Assembly (NCBI GenBank): GCA_003105305.1
Contig: PQAQ01000110.1
Span: 1 to 5,245 of the forward strand
Origin: Candidatus Methylomirabilota bacterium
GTDB lineage: Bacteria; Methylomirabilota; Methylomirabilia; Methylomirabilales; Methylomirabilaceae
Direction of reading: 5' to 3'
DNA: 5,245 nt
How positions within the stretch are numbered: position 1 is the stretch's first letter; each line of letters begins with the position of its first letter. This document shows positions 1 to 4,429 of the stretch, piece after piece. Made by a program: the position numbers and the translations under genes. The notes under the pieces are model-generated. The model was not told the origin of the DNA. It saw only the letters and a list, made by a program, of their open reading frames with translations, and did not search any database.

Positions 1-13
1 GCGGGCGCGAGCC

Positions 14-64
14 GGAATCCAGGGAATAACGTGGGTTCTGGATTCCTGCTTTCGCAGGAGTGAC
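14..64. repeat. REP-like intergenic inverted repeat
   Basis: A perfect 9-bp inverted repeat, GGAATCCAG at 14-22 and CTGGATTCC at 38-46, overlaps a second hairpin TCCTGC-TTTC-GCAGGA at 44-59, which is followed by GTGACGA. The two hairpins share bases 44-46 and so could be alternative folds. From memory, the wording (ggattcc, a hairpin with a TTTCG loop, then tgacg) matches the dispersed REP-like intergenic elements common in proteobacterial and related genomes. It sits upstream of the B12-binding gene and may act as an mRNA processing or termination structure for an upstream gene outside the window. The family assignment is inference. Confidence 0.55.
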
Positions 65-130
65 GATACATCGAACGTCGACTTCTTCATCGAACTTCCG
101 AGTGGGGACACTAGCGTACGAGGACAGACA

Positions 131-544
131 ATGGCAGCGAAGGGAGAAAAGAAGATCCGCGTCCTGATCGCTAAGCCTGGCCTTGATGGCCACGATCGGG
201 GCGCCAAGGTGATCGCCAGGGCCTTTCGCGACGCCGGAATGGAGGTGATCTACACCGGGCTTCGGCAGACGCCGGAAATGATCGTGAGTGCAGCCATTCA
301 GGAAGACGTGGACGCCATCGGCATGTCCTGCCTGTCCGGGGCGCATATGTACCTGTTCCCGCGGGTCATGGAGCTGCTGAAGGAACGCGGGGTCGACGAC
401 ATCCTCGTCTTCGGTGGCGGCACCATCCCCACCGACGACATCCCGAAGCTACAAGCAGCCGGCCTCGCCGCCGTCTTCACCCCCGGCACCACCACGACCG
501 AAGCGATCGCATTTGTAAAGGACCACGTGCGGCGAAAAGCCTGA
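131..544 (+). CDS. B12-binding small subunit of a methylmalonyl-CoA-mutase-type acyl-CoA mutase
   Basis: This 137-residue protein is a complete stand-alone cobalamin-binding domain. Visible landmarks are the base-off/His-on signature D19-x-H21-x-x-G24 (the His replaces the lower ligand of B12), S66-x-L68, and the Gly triplet 95-97 that lines the nucleotide-loop pocket. The length fits the separate small subunits of methylmalonyl-CoA, 2-hydroxyisobutyryl-CoA and related mutases, which pair with a catalytic TIM-barrel subunit for carbon-skeleton rearrangement. That subunit is not in the window, so the substrate cannot be told. The start is supported by AGGA at 121-124, six bases ahead of ATG. 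No partner gene follows: the next genes lie on the other strand. The last 162 bp recur, diverged and without the rest of the gene, at 1360-1521. Confidence 0.93.
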   Translation: MAAKGEKKIRVLIAKPGLDGHDRGAKVIARAFRDAGMEVIYTGLRQTPEMIVSAAIQEDVDAIGMSCLSGAHMYLFPRVMELLKERGVDDILVFGGGTIPTDDIPKLQAAGLAAVFTPGTTTTEAIAFVKDHVRRKA

Positions 545-594
545 GATGAGATGATTCGAGAGCTGGAGACAGTCGTACTTACGTCTTGAGCCTG

Positions 595-990
595 TTACCA
601 GATCGTCTGGACGTGAGGATAGCGGGCGATCTTCTCATCCCGCGTGACCAGAGGGAATCCCAACGTGAGTGCCGTGGCGATGATCATGCGATCAGCAGGG
701 TCCTGATGCAGTGTGCCCGGCAGTTGGACGGATTTGAGGGCGATGACGTTGTCCGCGGGGATGAAGTGGACAAACGGCAGCACCTCGGATTTGGCCACCC
801 AGTCGACCACATCCATAGTCAGTCGCAAGCGGCCTCGTGCTGTGAGCTGGGCTACTTCCCAGACGCTGATCGAAGAGAGATAGACGGCCTTCTGTTCTCT
901 AGCGGCTCTGATCAGGCGACGAGCCTTCGGTGAGAGCGATTCTACCCCGCTGACCCACCACACCCATACATGGGTATCAAGCACGATCAC
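595..990 (-). CDS. vapC: VapC-like PIN-domain ribonuclease toxin
   Basis: This 131-residue protein has PIN-domain architecture: an N-terminal LDTHVW block with D5, E45 in the VWE helix, the D97-x-x-D100-R pair, and D118 in the VTRDEK block near the C terminus. These acidic residues bind the metal ions used to cut RNA. VapC toxins characteristically cut tRNA or rRNA, but the target here is unknown. Length and all four acidic positions are normal, so the toxin should be active. It starts with GTG and overlaps the end of the antitoxin gene by 14 bases, the usual translational coupling of a TA operon. The gene converges on the B12-binding gene with a gap of only 50 bp and no clear terminator between them. 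A second GTG at codon 3 is a possible start. Confidence 0.92.
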   Translation of the reverse strand: MIVLDTHVWVWWVSGVESLSPKARRLIRAAREQKAVYLSSISVWEVAQLTARGRLRLTMDVVDWVAKSEVLPFVHFIPADNVIALKSVQLPGTLHQDPADRMIIATALTLGFPLVTRDEKIARYPHVQTIW

Positions 991-1219
991 GAAGGACCCC
1001 CCAGTCGTCTACGCCAACCGGTTCAGTAGGGTCTTTATATTCCAGCACGCTGCCGTGGAGGAGCTTCAGTGACGCCTCAGGATCCTCCGAGTAGGGAACG
1101 ATCTTCAGGGCTGGCTTTCCACGATCGGTGATGATCAGTGTCTTCCCGGTTTGTTCCACCTCCCGGAAGTACTCGAGGGCTTTGGGTTTAAATTGAGATT
1201 TGGAAACGGATCGTTTCAT
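977..1219 (-). CDS. Phd/YefM-family antitoxin of the VapC module
   Basis: This 80-residue protein is first in the operon and overlaps vapC by 14 bases. The N-terminal part (about residues 1-45, with a basic start, a central FREVEQTGKTLIITDRGKP block and KIVPY) looks like the DNA-binding Phd/YefM fold. The acidic, aromatic C-terminal tail (about 58-80) is the type that wraps around and blocks a PIN toxin. Antitoxins of this family repress their own promoter, more strongly as a complex with the toxin. GGGAG at 1226-1230 stands six bases ahead of ATG. A strong promoter with two operator-like repeats lies just upstream (1253-1289). The family call is by fold-like pattern and by partner. Confidence 0.88.
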   Translation of the reverse strand: MKRSVSKSQFKPKALEYFREVEQTGKTLIITDRGKPALKIVPYSEDPEASLKLLHGSVLEYKDPTEPVGVDDWGVLRDRA

Positions 1220-1252
1220 CCATGTCTCCCTTCGCGTCGACCCGATACCGCA

Positions 1253-1289
1253 ACTATGGTCATAATACTATAGTCATTTCGCATGTCAA
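1253..1289 (-). promoter_or_regulatory. Promoter and autoregulatory operator of the Phd/VapC operon
   Basis: On the minus strand a perfect TTGACA (1284-1289) is followed by a 16-base spacer and TATTAT (1262-1267, five of six to consensus), which puts the start of RNA near 1255 and gives a leader of about 36 bases. An 11-bp direct repeat covers the -10 and spacer: ACTATGGTCAT at 1253-1263 and ACTATAGTCAT at 1267-1277, one mismatch, 14-bp period. The second copy contains the perfect palindrome ACTATAGT. Two operator sites masking the -10 are what a self-repressing antitoxin would need. Function is inferred from position and pattern. Confidence 0.7.
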
Positions 1290-1336
1290 GAGAAGAACAG
1301 GGTGGCGCGCTCATGGCCATGAAAGTTCCTCCGGTC

Positions 1337-1369
1337 CCGTCATTGCGAGTGACCAACGGGAGCGCGGGG
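1337..1369. repeat. REP-like repeat fragment fused to a gene remnant
   Basis: The stretch beginning CGTCATTGCGAG and running through GGGAGCGCGG resembles, from memory, a widespread intergenic REP-type repeat that opens GTCATTGCGAG. CCCGT at 1336-1340 and ACGGG at 1356-1360 can pair as a short stem. The element loses recognisable identity exactly where the B12-gene remnant begins, so it is truncated at that junction. No second copy of this type is in the window; the repeat at 14-64 is a different element. Confidence 0.4.
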
Positions 1370-1521
1370 TTGATGACATCCTCGTCTTCGGCGGCGGCAC
1401 CATCCCCACCGACGATATCCCGGCACTCAAAGCCGCCGGCCTCGCCGCCGTCTTCACGCCCGGTACCACCACGACCGAAGCGATCGCATTTGTGAAGGAC
1501 CACGTGAGGCAAAAAGCCTGA
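1360..1521 (+). pseudogene. Detached 3' end of a B12-binding mutase subunit gene
   Basis: These 54 codons, including the stop, align without gaps to the last 54 codons of the gene at 131-544: 16 of 162 bases differ. Only three residues change (K to A and Q to K in the KLQ segment, R to Q in the C-terminal RRK); the other differences are silent. It encodes just the C-terminal strands of the domain, with the Gly triplet and TPGTTTTEA, and lacks the B12-ligand His signature. An open frame continues upstream to an ATG at 1222, but that extension reads through the antitoxin promoter and the REP fragment and resembles nothing, so it is not a believable protein. The mostly silent divergence says this copy evolved as part of a working gene before being cut. 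Confidence 0.88.
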
Positions 1522-1538
1522 GTGCGGATGTGCAAGCA

Positions 1539-1622
1539 GGTCAACTCTTAAGACAACCGGCCGCCGGAGTGTGAAACGCGGAGAGAATCCTCAAGCGCAA
1601 CTTCCAGGCGGTCCGGTTGACC
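1539..1622. repeat. Asymmetric long hairpin between converging gene ends
   Basis: CAACCGG CCGCC at 1554-1565 pairs with GGCGG-T-CCGGTTG at 1607-1619, twelve pairs with one bulged T at 1612. The stem can extend through GGAGT (1566-1570) against ACTTCC (1600-1605), with further unpaired bases on the same right-hand arm. Outside it, GGTCAAC at 1539-1545 is the exact reverse complement of GTTGACC at 1616-1622. It lies 8 bases past the HNH gene stop and 17 bases past the B12 remnant. It has no T-run, so it is not a standard intrinsic terminator. Pairing was worked out by eye; its role is unknown. Confidence 0.45.
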
Positions 1623-1629
1623 GAGAGGG

Positions 1630-2349
1630 TTATGTATCGGTGCCACTCTGCAACATGCCTTTGACCTCTTCGATGCTGTACGGTGGCTGACGGAGGTGGA
1701 TGACAGCATGGCAGTTCGGACAGACGGGGCGTAGATCTTTGATGGGGTCAATAACGTACTCCTCGCCGATGGACGCCAATGGCTTCAAATGGTGGACATG
1801 GATATAGCCATCAGCCCCTTTTCCGTAAGCGGTGCCAAAACTGAAGCCGCAAACTGCGCAATTACTGCCGTGGTGGTTGATGCACTTTTGGCGGGCAACA
1901 GGATTTCGCTCGAAGGCGCTGACCTTCACGGTAAAGCTTGCTCCCTCAAGGAGCAGATTATTGGCAGGCAGCTCTTCTTGGTATGACCAACTGCTGTCAG
2001 TGATTCTAAGTTCTTCAAGAGCGACGACGACAGCTGGGCGGAGACGAAGCTCCCATTCGAGCCCTGGAGTCTTGAAGAACTCGACGAGTACCGAGAGATT
2101 TGTGGCAGGCGAAACGTTCAACTCGTTGCAGAGCTGCCCAGCGAACGTTCCATATAGCAAGTTCGTAGTGTTCCAGTTGGAGAAGCCAAGCGCACACGCT
2201 ATATGGCGCACTGTAACGGTATGGTCTGGTGCAGCCATATGCACGCGCAACATTTCCCATTGACTTTCGGTTGGTGCGACTCTGCTCAAAGCGCCAATGT
2301 AGTCGGCAGGAGTAAGTAGCTCGATATCGCGAAGGGCATCAGTAGCCAT
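1630..2349 (-). CDS. HNH endonuclease, McrA-like (possible modified-DNA restriction)
   Basis: Read from ATG at 2349 this is a 239-residue protein. A frame extension to TTG at 2370 would add seven residues, and neither start has a clear ribosome site. The C-terminal third is a zinc-supported HNH nuclease: CAVC at 164-167, the HVHHL catalytic block at 184-188, and CPNCHAVIH at 210-218, in which the four Cys should hold a structural zinc and the His residues the catalytic metal. The N-terminal half (about 10-80) looks helical and may be a DNA-recognition module; I do not recognise it firmly. Proteins of this layout are often annotated as 5-methylcytosine-specific restriction enzymes of McrA type, so defence against modified phage DNA is a fair inference. 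No methyltransferase is adjacent, which agrees with a type IV enzyme. G+C (about 53-55%) is below that of the flanking metabolic genes. Confidence 0.88.
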   Translation of the reverse strand: MATDALRDIELLTPADYIGALSRVAPTESQWEMLRVHMAAPDHTVTVRHIACALGFSNWNTTNLLYGTFAGQLCNELNVSPATNLSVLVEFFKTPGLEWELRLRPAVVVALEELRITDSSWSYQEELPANNLLLEGASFTVKVSAFERNPVARQKCINHHGSNCAVCGFSFGTAYGKGADGYIHVHHLKPLASIGEEYVIDPIKDLRPVCPNCHAVIHLRQPPYSIEEVKGMLQSGTDT

Positions 2350-2403
2350 CAGCGCGCCTAAAATGCACAACTGCAGAGTGGACTGTTGGGCCTATCTTGA
2401 TCG

Positions 2404-2479
2404 GCCATTGTCGTAGTTAGCGGGGATTTTATTGTGTCGATCAGCGGTTCGCAAGGACATTCTGAGTTGCGCAGATCGG
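2404..2479. repeat. Degenerate 76-bp direct repeat, copy 1
   Basis: This block aligns without gaps to 3482-3557 in the same orientation, with 59 of 76 bases identical. Similarity fades on the left and continues weakly for about 20 bp on the right. In transcription direction it starts 39 bases after the ParE stop codon and ends about 55 bases before the HNH start. I see no strong dyad and no conserved start codon or protein in it. It is either a dispersed intergenic element or a decayed piece of sequence that travels with TA genes. Confidence 0.75.
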
Positions 2480-2518
2480 CCGCGCACCGTACACATTGCC
2501 GCCGGGGAGCGGCGGAGG

Positions 2519-2845
2519 TCAGGCACCGCCCTTCGTTTCCTTGTCGTTATTTCTGACCCGACCGACCCAATACTCGGGCCGACGGCTATGGTGAGCCACC
2601 GCCAAGATGAGTACGCTATCCGCCTCCCTCGAATAGATAAGCGAGTAGCGGAACTTACGAAGTATGCGCTTTCGAATTCCCGGCCTGATCTCTTCGGCCG
2701 ATTCCGGAAACTGTGCGATGAGACGCTCCGCGCGGCGGACCTCTACGTAGAAGCGCCGTCCTAGCCCTGGGGCGCGGAGTTCGAGGTAGCCGATCTCATT
2801 CAGCAATTCAGTCTCGGCTGCCTCGTGGTACGTGATAGGTATCAC
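2519..2845 (-). CDS. parE: RelE/ParE-superfamily toxin
   Basis: This 108-residue protein starts at a GTG that overlaps the antitoxin stop as GTGA, a four-base overlap typical of coupled translation. An open frame runs upstream to 2947, but it lies inside the antitoxin gene and does not look like ParE. The N-terminal part (about 6-45, helices with TYHEAAETELLNEIGYLE and a basic helix) and the C-terminal strands (ILRKFRYSLIYS at 61-72 and LILAVAHHSRRPEYW at 80-93) follow the ParE fold. ParE toxins poison DNA gyrase, whereas RelE relatives cut mRNA on the ribosome; the sequence alone does not decide between them, though the HHSRRPEYW ending is common in ParE-type members. Length is normal and the gene appears intact. 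Confidence 0.9.
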   Translation of the reverse strand: MIPITYHEAAETELLNEIGYLELRAPGLGRRFYVEVRRAERLIAQFPESAEEIRPGIRKRILRKFRYSLIYSREADSVLILAVAHHSRRPEYWVGRVRNNDKETKGGA

Positions 2846-3069
2846 CGGAAAAGTTGTTCCGCTTTCGCGTGTACTTCGTCCGCCTGAACTGCGCGGGCGC
2901 GGCCCGCGCGGTATTCCTCCAGGCGCCGTTGCGCTTCCTCGGCCCAAAGACGATCGGCCTCGTCCTCGCTCAGTTCCTCCAGGCTCGCCAGGAGCCTTTC
3001 CGCTAACGCTGCACGATCGTGAACGTCTAGGTTCAAGGCGTTTTTGAGAATCTCAGGCAGGTTTGACAT
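2842..3069 (-). CDS. Addiction-module antitoxin (short-helical type) for the ParE toxin
   Basis: This 75-residue protein is chosen to start at ATG 3069, because AGGAGGT at 3074-3080 precedes that codon by four bases; the ATG at 3087 lies upstream of the ribosome site. The sequence is helical and rich in Glu and Arg: an N-terminal LNLDVHDRAALAERLLASL block, then DEADRLWAEEAQRRLEEYRAG. It fits the family annotated as putative addiction module component (Pfam Unstab_antitox), which neutralises ParE-type toxins through its C-terminal helix. It resembles the antitoxin at 4190-4423, with the same DRLW-x-x-EA-x-RR pattern. Directly upstream is the truncated toxin 3088-3228, so it probably shares the promoter of that older module. 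Confidence 0.87.
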   Translation of the reverse strand: MSNLPEILKNALNLDVHDRAALAERLLASLEELSEDEADRLWAEEAQRRLEEYRAGRARAVQADEVHAKAEQLFR

Positions 3070-3073
3070 CTGG

Positions 3074-3080
3074 ACCTCCT
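3074..3080 (-). promoter_or_regulatory. Strong ribosome binding site fixing the antitoxin start
   Basis: AGGAGGT on the minus strand matches the anti-Shine-Dalgarno perfectly, four bases ahead of ATG 3069. It rules against the in-frame ATG at 3087. It lies just past the stop codon (3088-3090) that ends the truncated toxin, so the intact module appears to have arrived with its own ribosome site. Confidence 0.8.
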
Positions 3081-3087
3081 CATCCAT

Positions 3088-3228
3088 TCAATGAGGGATC
3101 GTTTCCGCTGTTTCGACGATTTTCGAGGCGACCGACTTCGCATACCACGCGGAGTCGCGCTCGATGTATGAGGCGATGGATTCGATGTCCTCGATGGCTT
3201 CCGGCGACCAAACTAGGCCGAGAGCCAT
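3088..3228 (-). pseudogene. Truncated RelE/ParE-type toxin (N-terminal half only)
   Basis: A 46-residue frame starts at ATG 3228, inside the end of the preceding antitoxin gene (16-base overlap). It opens with VWSPEAIEDIESIASYIERDS, unmistakably like the start of ParE/RelE toxins, in which the first strand is followed by two long helices, and runs to about residue 43 before ending in IPH and a TGA. Family members are about 95-105 residues, so the C-terminal sheet with the basic active-site residues is missing and the product should be inactive. The stop lies next to the ribosome site of the following antitoxin, so the lost half appears to have been replaced by that module. Confidence 0.78.
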
Positions 3229-3401
3229 TTGCCGAGGCGAGCCTTGGCGTCTTCGTGGGAAATGACGCCCTCAGATTCCGCGCGTTCCAGGCCGCGTTTC
3301 ACTTTCTCAAGGACATACAGGTGATACTGAATGTCCTCGAAGCTTGCGTCTTCCGGCAAACCCTCGATCATCGACTTTACTGCTGCTTTGGCACTGCTCA
3401 T
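3213..3401 (-). CDS. Antitoxin of the damaged ParE module
   Basis: This 62-residue acidic helical protein starts at ATG 3401, with GGAG five bases upstream of it; an extension to 3422 exists but leaves the ribosome site inside the gene. Landmarks are MIEGLPEDASFEDIQYHLYV (11-30), a lysine- and arginine-rich helix, and GVISHEDAKARLGKWL near the C terminus, a pattern I know from small antitoxins paired with RelE/ParE toxins. It carries no recognisable classical DNA-binding domain. The toxin that overlaps its 3' end is truncated, so this is an orphan antitoxin. It may survive as the lead gene whose promoter drives the intact pair behind it, or as protection against related toxins (inference). 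Confidence 0.8.
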   Translation of the reverse strand: MSSAKAAVKSMIEGLPEDASFEDIQYHLYVLEKVKRGLERAESEGVISHEDAKARLGKWLSA

Positions 3402-3456
3402 GGCATCTCCAACGCATACCACAATCTCTATACTACCACCGCGATGAACTACCGGG

Positions 3457-3472
3457 TAGACTGGTCAGTCTA
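3457..3472. promoter_or_regulatory. Operator-like palindrome upstream of the antitoxin gene
   Basis: TAGACTG-GT-CAGTCTA is a palindrome with perfect 7-bp arms and a 2-bp centre. It lies 55 bases upstream of the ATG at 3401, where the regulatory site of that TA operon would be expected. A TATAGA-like -10 stands between it and the gene, but I found no convincing -35. It ends 9 bp short of repeat copy 2. Binding protein unknown. Confidence 0.5.
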
Positions 3473-3481
3473 GGTTTAACA

Positions 3482-3557
3482 GCCGTTGTCGCAGTTAGCG
3501 CGGAGTGTATTGTATCGGTCAACATTTCGCAACGAGTTTCTGGGTTGTACAGATTGG
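3482..3557. repeat. Degenerate 76-bp direct repeat, copy 2
   Basis: This is the partner of 2404-2479 (59/76 identical, no gaps, same orientation). In transcription direction it starts 59 bases after the MazF stop codon, mirroring copy 1 behind ParE. The two copies bracket the damaged-antitoxin plus ParE segment, so recombination between them would remove or duplicate about 1,078 bp. The differences do not concentrate at third positions of a long open frame, so continuing coding selection is unlikely. The rest of the 194-bp gap between 3423 and 3616 shows only the palindrome at 3457-3472. Confidence 0.75.
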
Positions 3558-3616
3558 ACAAATTGCACATACAGCCAGCGAACTGTACTGCGGATCATCC
3601 ACATGGACCGCCTGCA

Positions 3617-3961
3617 TCACTGAGCGCGTCCGCCACGGAGGAGGTCCACTATATTATCGAGGGTCTGCTGAAAGGGCTGTGGTTTGAGCGTACCAACCTG
3701 CGTCGCAATCAGGTCTAGATTGGCGGTGAAGAGTTTGCCCGGCCGAGCATAGCTCGTGACTCGCAATGAGCCCATGGCAAAGTCGGCATCGACAAGTCCG
3801 ATGGCACGGGAATCGCCGTAAGGTTTGCTGGTAACTTGGCACGGAATCCAGTCGCCGCGGCCGGCGTCGGCCAGCACGACAGCCGGGCGCAACTTCACCT
3901 GCGACAGGTTGGAAAAGGGGAAACGGACGAGAACTACCGCACCTGCTGCAGGTGCGACCAC
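3617..3961 (-). CDS. mazF: MazF/PemK-family endoribonuclease toxin
   Basis: This 114-residue protein has the MazF beta-barrel signatures in order: AGAVVLVRFPFSNL at 6-19, KLRPAVVL at 23-30 with R25 as the expected catalytic arginine, QVTSK at 42-46 with the T/S of the active site, and a KLFTAN segment (76-81) before the C-terminal helix. MazF enzymes cut single-stranded mRNA, or some tRNA and rRNA, at short motifs, and so arrest growth. Length is normal and the active-site residues are present. It starts with GTG and overlaps the upstream antitoxin gene by 28 bases, which implies coupled translation. The downstream flank holds repeat copy 2 and no obvious terminator. Confidence 0.92.
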   Translation of the reverse strand: MVAPAAGAVVLVRFPFSNLSQVKLRPAVVLADAGRGDWIPCQVTSKPYGDSRAIGLVDADFAMGSLRVTSYARPGKLFTANLDLIATQVGTLKPQPFQQTLDNIVDLLRGGRAQ

Positions 3962-4155
3962 GCTTGGTCCTCCTCGGGCTTGTCCCAGTCTTCGGCAAGC
4001 ACCGCCTCGCTCAGCAACGCGCTTTCCGGTATGCCCGAAACAGGGCGTTCCTCCAAGATCGTCACGAGTGCTCGCCGGGCCGCTTGAAGATGGATCGGTT
4101 CGAGGAGCCGCACGTTTCCATGCTCATCGATCACGGCTTCAACTGTTCGAATCAT
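3934..4155 (-). CDS. Antitoxin of the MazF module (AF2212/DUF104-like N terminus)
   Basis: This 73-residue protein starts at ATG 4155. Its frame stays open to 4329, but that part overlaps the preceding antitoxin gene and is not credible. The N-terminal part (MIRTVEAVIDEHGNVRLLEP, then ARRALVTI at 26-33) resembles the small beta-stranded AF2212-like antitoxins. The tail (LLSEAVLAEDWDKPEEDQAW, 48-67) is an acidic, aromatic stretch often seen in antitoxins paired with PemK/MazF toxins and probably covers the toxin's RNA-binding groove. It overlaps mazF by 28 bases and lies 34 bases after the preceding antitoxin stop, so all three genes are likely one transcript. AGAGG lies just ahead of the start. 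Confidence 0.85.
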   Translation of the reverse strand: MIRTVEAVIDEHGNVRLLEPIHLQAARRALVTILEERPVSGIPESALLSEAVLAEDWDKPEEDQAWSHLQQVR

Positions 4156-4189
4156 CGCCTCTACCTCTGTAACCAGGGAAACTCCCATC

Positions 4190-4423
4190 TCATCGGCGGA
4201 CGACGTCGCGTACCCTCTGCAGAGCCTCATCGCCAGGGATGCTCTCGACGCGCCCGCTTCGTACTTCATCCCGTCTGCGCTTCGCCTCCGCGACCCACAG
4301 TCGGTCGATAGGTCCGAGTTCCTCGGCATCCAAGCTCTCGACCAGAAGGTCCGCTAGCTGCGCCCGCGATTCGGTCGGTAGGCTCATGGCCTGTTTGGCC
4401 AGCTTTTTTACGTTTGTCGCCAT
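4190..4423 (-). CDS. Orphan addiction-module antitoxin (short-helical type)
   Basis: Read from ATG 4423 this is a 77-residue helical protein: LAKQAMSLPTESRAQLADLL at 8-27, SLDAEELGPIDRLWVAEAKR (30-49), then a basic RRDEVRSGR stretch. It is the same family as the antitoxin at 2842-3069. Genes of this family are normally followed by a ParE toxin starting at an ATGA overlap. The overlap is present here (ATG at 4193), but the frame closes after ten codons, and the MazF antitoxin begins 34 bases after this gene's stop. It is therefore an antitoxin without its toxin. An in-frame extension to 4468 crosses the proposed promoter and is rejected. Confidence 0.84.
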   Translation of the reverse strand: MATNVKKLAKQAMSLPTESRAQLADLLVESLDAEELGPIDRLWVAEAKRRRDEVRSGRVESIPGDEALQRVRDVVRR

Positions 4424-4429
4424 GCTCAA

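Noticed and set aside
586..933. A + strand frame opposite vapC, and similar long frames opposite the HNH, MazF and thiolase-like genes
   Set aside because: They are antisense shadows of genes with clear family signatures and have no recognisable motifs of their own.
1222..1521. A 99-codon + strand open frame ending with the B12-domain C terminus
   Set aside because: Its first 46 codons read through the antitoxin promoter and a REP-like fragment and resemble no protein; only the last 162 bp are gene-derived, so it is called a pseudogene fragment.
2846..2947. A 34-codon N-terminal extension of the ParE frame
   Set aside because: It lies fully inside the antitoxin gene, is rich in Pro, Gly and Arg, and lacks ParE features; the GTGA overlap at 2842-2845 gives a normal-length toxin.
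3474..3557. Repeat copy 2 as an integron attC site (GTTTAAC at 3474-3480 fits the outer box)
   Set aside because: No matching GTTRRRY box or bulged stem follows within the usual distance, and copy 1 has no equivalent box in the same place, so an attC array is not supported.
2404..3557. CRISPR array
   Set aside because: Only two diverged copies about 1 kb apart with genes between them; no short regular repeat-spacer pattern occurs anywhere in the window.
4156..4329. Upstream extension of the MazF antitoxin frame
   Set aside because: It overlaps the neighbouring antitoxin gene in another frame and has no family resemblance; ATG 4155 gives the usual small antitoxin.
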